Shown: piece by piece, positions 6,394 through 8,687 of the stretch
How the letters are laid out: each line of letters opens with the position of its first letter
How positions within the stretch are numbered: the stretch's first letter is position 1
DNA from: Methanobacteriota archaeon
GTDB lineage: Archaea > Hydrothermarchaeota > Hydrothermarchaeia > Hydrothermarchaeales > SZUA-236
Direction of reading: 5' to 3'
Length of the DNA stretch: 8,687 bases
NCBI GenBank assembly: GCA_003695745.1
Contig: RFHW01000192.1
Span: 1 to 8,687, forward strand
Made by a program: the position numbers and the translations under genes
Notes under the pieces: generated by a model
What the model was told of the DNA's origin: nothing
What the model saw: only the letters and a program-made list of their open reading frames with translations
Database searches by the model: none

Positions 6394-6626
6394 AGTGCTC
6401 GGCACATATGACGCTCACCCTCAGCTCTGAGAGAGAGGCAGAAAAAGCATACAGGGCGCTGGAGCCTGAGGTGAGGTCTGACGCGCGGGTCCGCACCAGC
6501 CTTGCCGCAGAGAGGAACAGACTTCTGCTCAGGCTGGATGCCTCTGACAGAACAGCCCTGAGGGCGGCGGTGAGCTCATATGGACGATGGATGGCCCTGA
6601 TGAAAGACATATGGGGGGTGTGCTGA
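6390..6626 (+). CDS. pcc1: KEOPS complex subunit Pcc1
   Basis: 78 residues, matching archaeal Pcc1. This is the dimerising subunit of KEOPS (with Kae1, Bud32, Cgi121), which installs threonylcarbamoyl-adenosine at position 37 of ANN-decoding tRNAs. Features are an N-terminal beta strand (CSAHMTLTLSS), SEREAEKAYRALEPEV (about 13-28), a second strand pair with NRLLLRLDASD (about 43-53) and the diagnostic helix RTALRAAVSSYGRWMALM (about 54-71). It begins in a 4-nt ATGA overlap with rpoP and ends 4 nt before the prefoldin gene. The same neighbour order is common in euryarchaea. Other KEOPS genes are not in this window. The call rests on the C-terminal helix pattern and on context; the protein is short and divergent. 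Confidence 0.88.
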   Translation: MKCSAHMTLTLSSEREAEKAYRALEPEVRSDARVRTSLAAERNRLLLRLDASDRTALRAAVSSYGRWMALMKDIWGVC

Positions 6627-6630
6627 AAAC

Positions 6631-6990
6631 ATGGCTGAGATACCGAAGAACCTGGAGCAGCAGCTTCTACAGTTCCAGCAGGTTCAGAGCCAGGCGCAGG
6701 CCATAGTCCAGCAGAGGCTTCAGCTGGAGCTGCAGCTCAGGGAGACAGAGCGGGCGCTGGAGGAGATGGCAAAGCTCGATGAGAAGGCCGAGGTCTACAA
6801 GAGCGTGGGAGCCTATCTGATACGGTCTGAAAAAGAGGTCCTCACAAAGGAGCTCGAAGAGAAGAAGGAGACGCTGGAGGTGAGGATAAAAACCTTTAAA
6901 AAACAGGAGGAAAAATATACGGAGCAGCTCAAATCCATGAAGACCGACATAGAAGGCCAGCTCAAAGGATTCCAACCTTCCGCAGGATAA
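6631..6990 (+). CDS. pfdB: Prefoldin beta subunit
   Basis: 119 residues, the standard length. Prefoldin is a hexameric (two alpha, four beta) jellyfish-shaped chaperone that captures unfolded proteins and passes them to the thermosome. The N-terminal coiled coil (about 5-48) is Gln/Leu/Glu rich (LEQQLLQFQQVQSQAQAIVQ). The central beta-hairpin contains KLDEKAEVYKSVGAYLIR (about 47-65), the family hallmark. The C-terminal coiled coil runs from about 67 to 113 with repeated Lys/Glu heptads. The start is 4 nt after the pcc1 stop codon. The gene ends with TAA at 6988-6990, and the tRNA-Tyr acceptor stem begins 4 nt later, so the transcript must either continue into the tRNA or be processed there. 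The DUF3194 gene often seen beside it in other euryarchaea is absent. Confidence 0.97.
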   Translation: MAEIPKNLEQQLLQFQQVQSQAQAIVQQRLQLELQLRETERALEEMAKLDEKAEVYKSVGAYLIRSEKEVLTKELEEKKETLEVRIKTFKKQEEKYTEQLKSMKTDIEGQLKGFQPSAG

Positions 6991-6994
6991 AAAA

Positions 6995-7119
6995 CCCGCC
7001 TTAACTCAGTCTGGTTAGAGTGCACGGCTGTAGTTTTGCTTTTGCTGGCCACACCCACAAACCATGGGCCCGGCAAAATAGAAACCGTGAGGTCCCCGGT
7101 TCAAATCCGGGAGGCGGGA
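6995..7119 (+). tRNA. tRNA-Tyr (anticodon GUA), intron-containing
   Basis: The full cloverleaf folds. Acceptor CCCGCCT (6995-7001) pairs with AGGCGGG (7112-7118), with A73 at 7119. The D stem is ACTC/GAGT (7004-7007/7018-7021) with GG at 18-19 in the loop. The anticodon stem is CACGG (7023-7027) with CCGTG (7085-7089), and anticodon GTA is at 7030-7032. The 5-nt variable loop is AGGTC, and the T stem is CCCGG/CCGGG (7095-7099/7107-7111) with loop TTCAAAT. C1-G72 plus discriminator A73 are the archaeal tyrosine identity elements and support the assignment. CCA is not encoded. Exon 1 is 6995-7033 and exon 2 is 7084-7119. The gene lies 4 nt after prefoldin beta with no good TATA box at the expected distance, so it is probably co-transcribed. 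Confidence 0.96.
7034..7083 (+). other. Archaeal tRNA intron at position 37/38 with bulge-helix-bulge
   Basis: The 50-nt intron lies between nucleotides 37 and 38. The splice motif is canonical. A 4-bp central helix pairs CTGT (7028-7031) with ATAG (7078-7081), including one G-T wobble. It is flanked by a 3-nt bulge AGT (7032-7034) on the 5' side and AAA (7082-7084) on the 3' side, each cut after its second base. Beyond the 5' bulge, TTTGC (7035-7039) pairs with GCAAA (7073-7077), and a further inner GGCC/GGCC stem (7047-7050/7067-7070) is possible. This is the substrate of the tRNA-splicing endonuclease EndA. Confidence 0.92.
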
Positions 7120-7315
7120 TTCTCCTTCACATTCACGGGATTTGACCGAACAAACCTTCTATTAAGAAAGACCTTGAGGCTAAGAGGAGGTAGACCGCCA
7201 GCAAAGTAAGGGAAGCCTATGCAATTTTTCCGACCACCCTTTTTTTAAACCTCCCACTGAGCTGTTCCGGCTCAAGAAAGGGCACAGCGAGACCGTGAAG
7301 AGCAGGGGTGCTCGG
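7120..7315. other. Non-coding spacer between tRNA-Tyr and the convergent ATPase gene
   Basis: About 196 bp with no credible reading frame. It contains the T-runs of a probable terminator (7225-7246) and two small stem-loops: TGAGC/GCTCA at 7258-7274 around a 7-nt loop, and GAGCA/TGCTC at 7300-7313 around GGGG, the latter just past the stop codon of the minus-strand ATPase. I see no second tRNA, C/D-box pair, or copy of the tRNA 3' end here. Confidence 0.6.
7225..7246 (+). terminator. Poly-T transcription terminator downstream of tRNA-Tyr
   Basis: Two plus-strand T-runs, 5 nt at 7225-7229 and 7 nt at 7240-7246, lie about 105-125 nt after the tRNA. Archaeal RNA polymerase terminates on such runs without needing a hairpin. 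They are the first suitable T-runs after the operon and tRNA on this strand. Confidence 0.5.
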
Positions 7316-8620
7316 CTAGCGTTGGAGCAGCCACTTCCAGAGGGGGATAAACTTTATTTGCCCATCGCTGCTTTCATAGTCCCATGTGATCACCAGCAGG
7401 TCCTTGCATCTCAGCTCCTTCGAGGCCCTGAATAAAGAGGTGATCTCCCTTTTCTCCATCTCCTCTTTTCTTGAGACGTATGTCACCTGTATCAGCTGTT
7501 TTACCCTCTGGCCCTCTTTAACCAGGAAGTCAACCTCGTGGTGCAGATGGTCTTTCCAATAGTATATCTCCCATCTATTGTGCCAATAGCTCTTTCTCCT
7601 CAGAAGCTCCACTGCCACAATGTTTTCCATGAGCTTTCCCGTGTTCGATGACATCTTGAAAGACATGGAGCCGATTATCCCGGTGTCAATGGCGTAGACC
7701 TTTTTTGGCGCTATAACCTGCTGTTTCAGCTTGTATGAGAATCGTTCAAGGATGAAGAAGAGATAGGCCGACTCCAGATAGGACACATAGTTTCTCACGG
7801 TGTGAACGTCCCTGATGGAGCAGACACTTTTTATCTTGCTGTATGTTATCTCGCCGGCTGAATTTGAGATAAGGTATCTTGAGATGTCCTTTAAGGCCTT
7901 TTTATATCTGATCCCGTATCTTTGTATGACGTCTTTGTTGATGATGTCCTCGTAGATCTTAACCGGGAGTCTCGCTCCGAATTTATAGGCTTCAGGGAAA
8001 CCGCCCAGTTTCATGTAATCCTCCAGTAGGAGGCGGACCCTGCTTATCTTTTTTGTGGAGTAAAAGTCGCTTTTTGAGAAAGAGACTCCTGAGAGATCCA
8101 GGAATTCCCTGAAGCTGAATGGAAAGAGGGTGAAGTCCATGTATCTGCCTGTTAGATGGGTTGAAAGCTCGCCTGACAGTAGATTGGAGTTGCTTCCTGT
8201 GATTATGACCTTTTTCGTCCTTCTCAGTCTGTTTGCAAAGAGCTCCCAGCCAGGCACATTTTGGATTTCGTCGAGTATGATGTATTCTATGTCACCGCCA
8301 TATAGCTCGTAGGAGGACTGGAGAACCTTGTCCAACTCCCTTGCTTCAATGCCGTGGAGGCGCTCATCGTCAAAGTTGAGGTAGCCGAATCTTTTATCTT
8401 TAAAAAGGAGCCATGACAGCATGGATTTGCCGCATCTTCTCGCTCCTAGAACTGCGAGGATGTTTGGAAATCTTATATACCTCATCAAAGACGGTTCATC
8501 CACCTCTCTATCAATTATCCTCTCCCTTTCAAATATATCTTCAATCTCCTCTCTCTGGGAGACTGCAACCCTTTTTATCTCATCTGTGGCTATCACAATA
8601 CTAACTTCTACAGACAACAC
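7316..8620 (-). CDS. AAA+ ATPase of the COG1373 type with C-terminal DUF4143 domain
   Basis: 434 residues. Walker A is GARRCGKS (59-66), Walker B YIILDEIQN (113-121) with D117/E118, and a sensor-like TGSNSNLL is at 141-148, followed by THLTGRY and FPFSFREFL (166-173), all typical of this P-loop family. A winged-helix-like stretch follows (about 244-300). The C-terminal DUF4143 part has KVYAIDTGI (307-315), MENIVAVEL (331-339), HEVDFLV (361-367) and LIQVTY (376-381). The last two resemble a PD-(D/E)XK core, but QVT replaces the usual E-x-K, so nuclease activity is doubtful. The biological role of these abundant archaeal ATPases is unknown. The start is uncertain: ATG 8620 has no Shine-Dalgarno and in-frame GTG at 8596 is possible. 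The conserved region begins near residue 21. It runs convergent to the operon and appears to be accessory content. Confidence 0.9.
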   Translation of the reverse strand: MLSVEVSIVIATDEIKRVAVSQREEIEDIFERERIIDREVDEPSLMRYIRFPNILAVLGARRCGKSMLSWLLFKDKRFGYLNFDDERLHGIEARELDKVLQSSYELYGGDIEYIILDEIQNVPGWELFANRLRRTKKVIITGSNSNLLSGELSTHLTGRYMDFTLFPFSFREFLDLSGVSFSKSDFYSTKKISRVRLLLEDYMKLGGFPEAYKFGARLPVKIYEDIINKDVIQRYGIRYKKALKDISRYLISNSAGEITYSKIKSVCSIRDVHTVRNYVSYLESAYLFFILERFSYKLKQQVIAPKKVYAIDTGIIGSMSFKMSSNTGKLMENIVAVELLRRKSYWHNRWEIYYWKDHLHHEVDFLVKEGQRVKQLIQVTYVSRKEEMEKREITSLFRASKELRCKDLLVITWDYESSDGQIKFIPLWKWLLQR

Positions 8621-8634
8621 ATATTTAAATGTTT

Positions 8635-8683
8635 GTGATTTAAAACAACAGACTTTTATAAAAAGAATGTTGTTTCACATCAC
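8635..8683. repeat. 49-bp imperfect palindrome centred on the ATPase TATA box
   Basis: The left arm GTGATTTAAAACAACA (8635-8650) and the reverse complement of the right arm, GTGATGTGAAACAACA (8683-8668), match at 14 of 16 positions. Between them, CTTTT (8653-8657) and AAAAG (8661-8665) continue the symmetry around centre 8659, with two mismatched positions separating inner and outer arms; overall 19 of 23 pairs match. The perfect 8-bp block AAACAACA/TGTTGTTT flanks the TATA box. This could be an operator, a symmetrical bidirectional promoter or the end of an element. Confidence 0.7.
8654..8664 (-). promoter_or_regulatory. TATA box of the ATPase gene
   Basis: On the minus strand, TTTTTATAAAA (8664-8654) is a good TATA element whose centre lies about 39 nt before ATG 8620, predicting a start near 8633 and a leader of about 13 nt. 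A second element, ATTTAAAT (8623-8630, the same on both strands), would start transcription near 8600 and favour the internal GTG at 8596. Since CTTTTATAAAAAG is nearly symmetrical, it could also drive a plus-strand gene beyond the window. Confidence 0.5.
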
Positions 8684-8687
8684 TATC

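Noticed and set aside
7289..7300. GAGACCGTGAAG resembling the tRNA 3' exon start (7081-7092)
   Set aside because: Only 10 of 12 bases match and the similarity stops at once, so it is not an att-type duplication.
8635..8687. Possible start of a CRISPR array from the repeated ACAACA/TGTTGT sequences
   Set aside because: The copies are inverted and overlap a TATA box, with no regularly spaced direct repeats or spacers.

Overview
The window is a stretch of archaeal, almost certainly euryarchaeal, chromosome. Three things show this: archaeal/eukaryotic-type information-processing proteins (eL15, RNase P p30 and Pop5, alpha proteasome subunit, SBDS, Rrp4/Rrp41/Rrp42, eL43, Rpo12, Pcc1, prefoldin beta), TATA/BRE-type promoters, and a tRNA-Tyr interrupted by an intron with a canonical bulge-helix-bulge splice motif. 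The NosD-like secreted beta-helix protein at the left edge resembles proteins common in methanogenic and methanotrophic Methanomicrobia-type lineages, but the genus cannot be fixed from this sequence alone.

Layout. (1) 1-502, minus strand: N-terminal 167 residues of a secreted, sequon-rich parallel beta-helix protein running off the left edge. (2) 503-703: divergent promoter region; the TATA box nearest eL15 implies a leaderless or nearly leaderless transcript. (3) 704-6990, plus strand: a compact twelve-gene block in the order rpl15e, rnp3 (p30), rnp2 (Pop5), psmA, SBDS, rrp4, rrp41, rrp42, rpl37ae, rpoP, pcc1, pfdB. Most junctions are 4-nt overlaps or gaps of 3-7 nt; the exception is 72 bp before psmA. 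Promoter-like BRE/TATA sequences lie inside the 3' ends of rnp2 and rrp42, so the block may be transcribed as nested units. (4) 6995-7119: tRNA-Tyr(GUA) with a 50-nt intron, starting 4 nt after the prefoldin stop codon. (5) 7120-7315: non-coding spacer with two T-runs (probable terminator) and small hairpins. (6) 7316-8620, minus strand: an AAA+ ATPase of the COG1373/DUF4143 type, less conserved accessory content, with a TATA box at the centre of a 49-bp imperfect palindrome at 8635-8683.

How the genes relate. The block is the well-known archaeal exosome superoperon. It joins RNA 3'-end decay (Rrp4 cap; Rrp41 catalytic and Rrp42 structural ring subunits), tRNA 5' maturation (two RNase P proteins), tRNA modification (Pcc1 of KEOPS), ribosome assembly and structure (SBDS, eL15, eL43), transcription (Rpo12), protein folding (prefoldin) and protein degradation (proteasome alpha). 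A tRNA appended to the same strand fits a theme of RNA synthesis and quality control.

I found no previously undescribed multi-gene system. The most interesting unexplained items are the palindrome around the ATPase promoter, the tRNA placed directly against the operon end, the internal promoters, and the accessory ATPase next to a tRNA gene.
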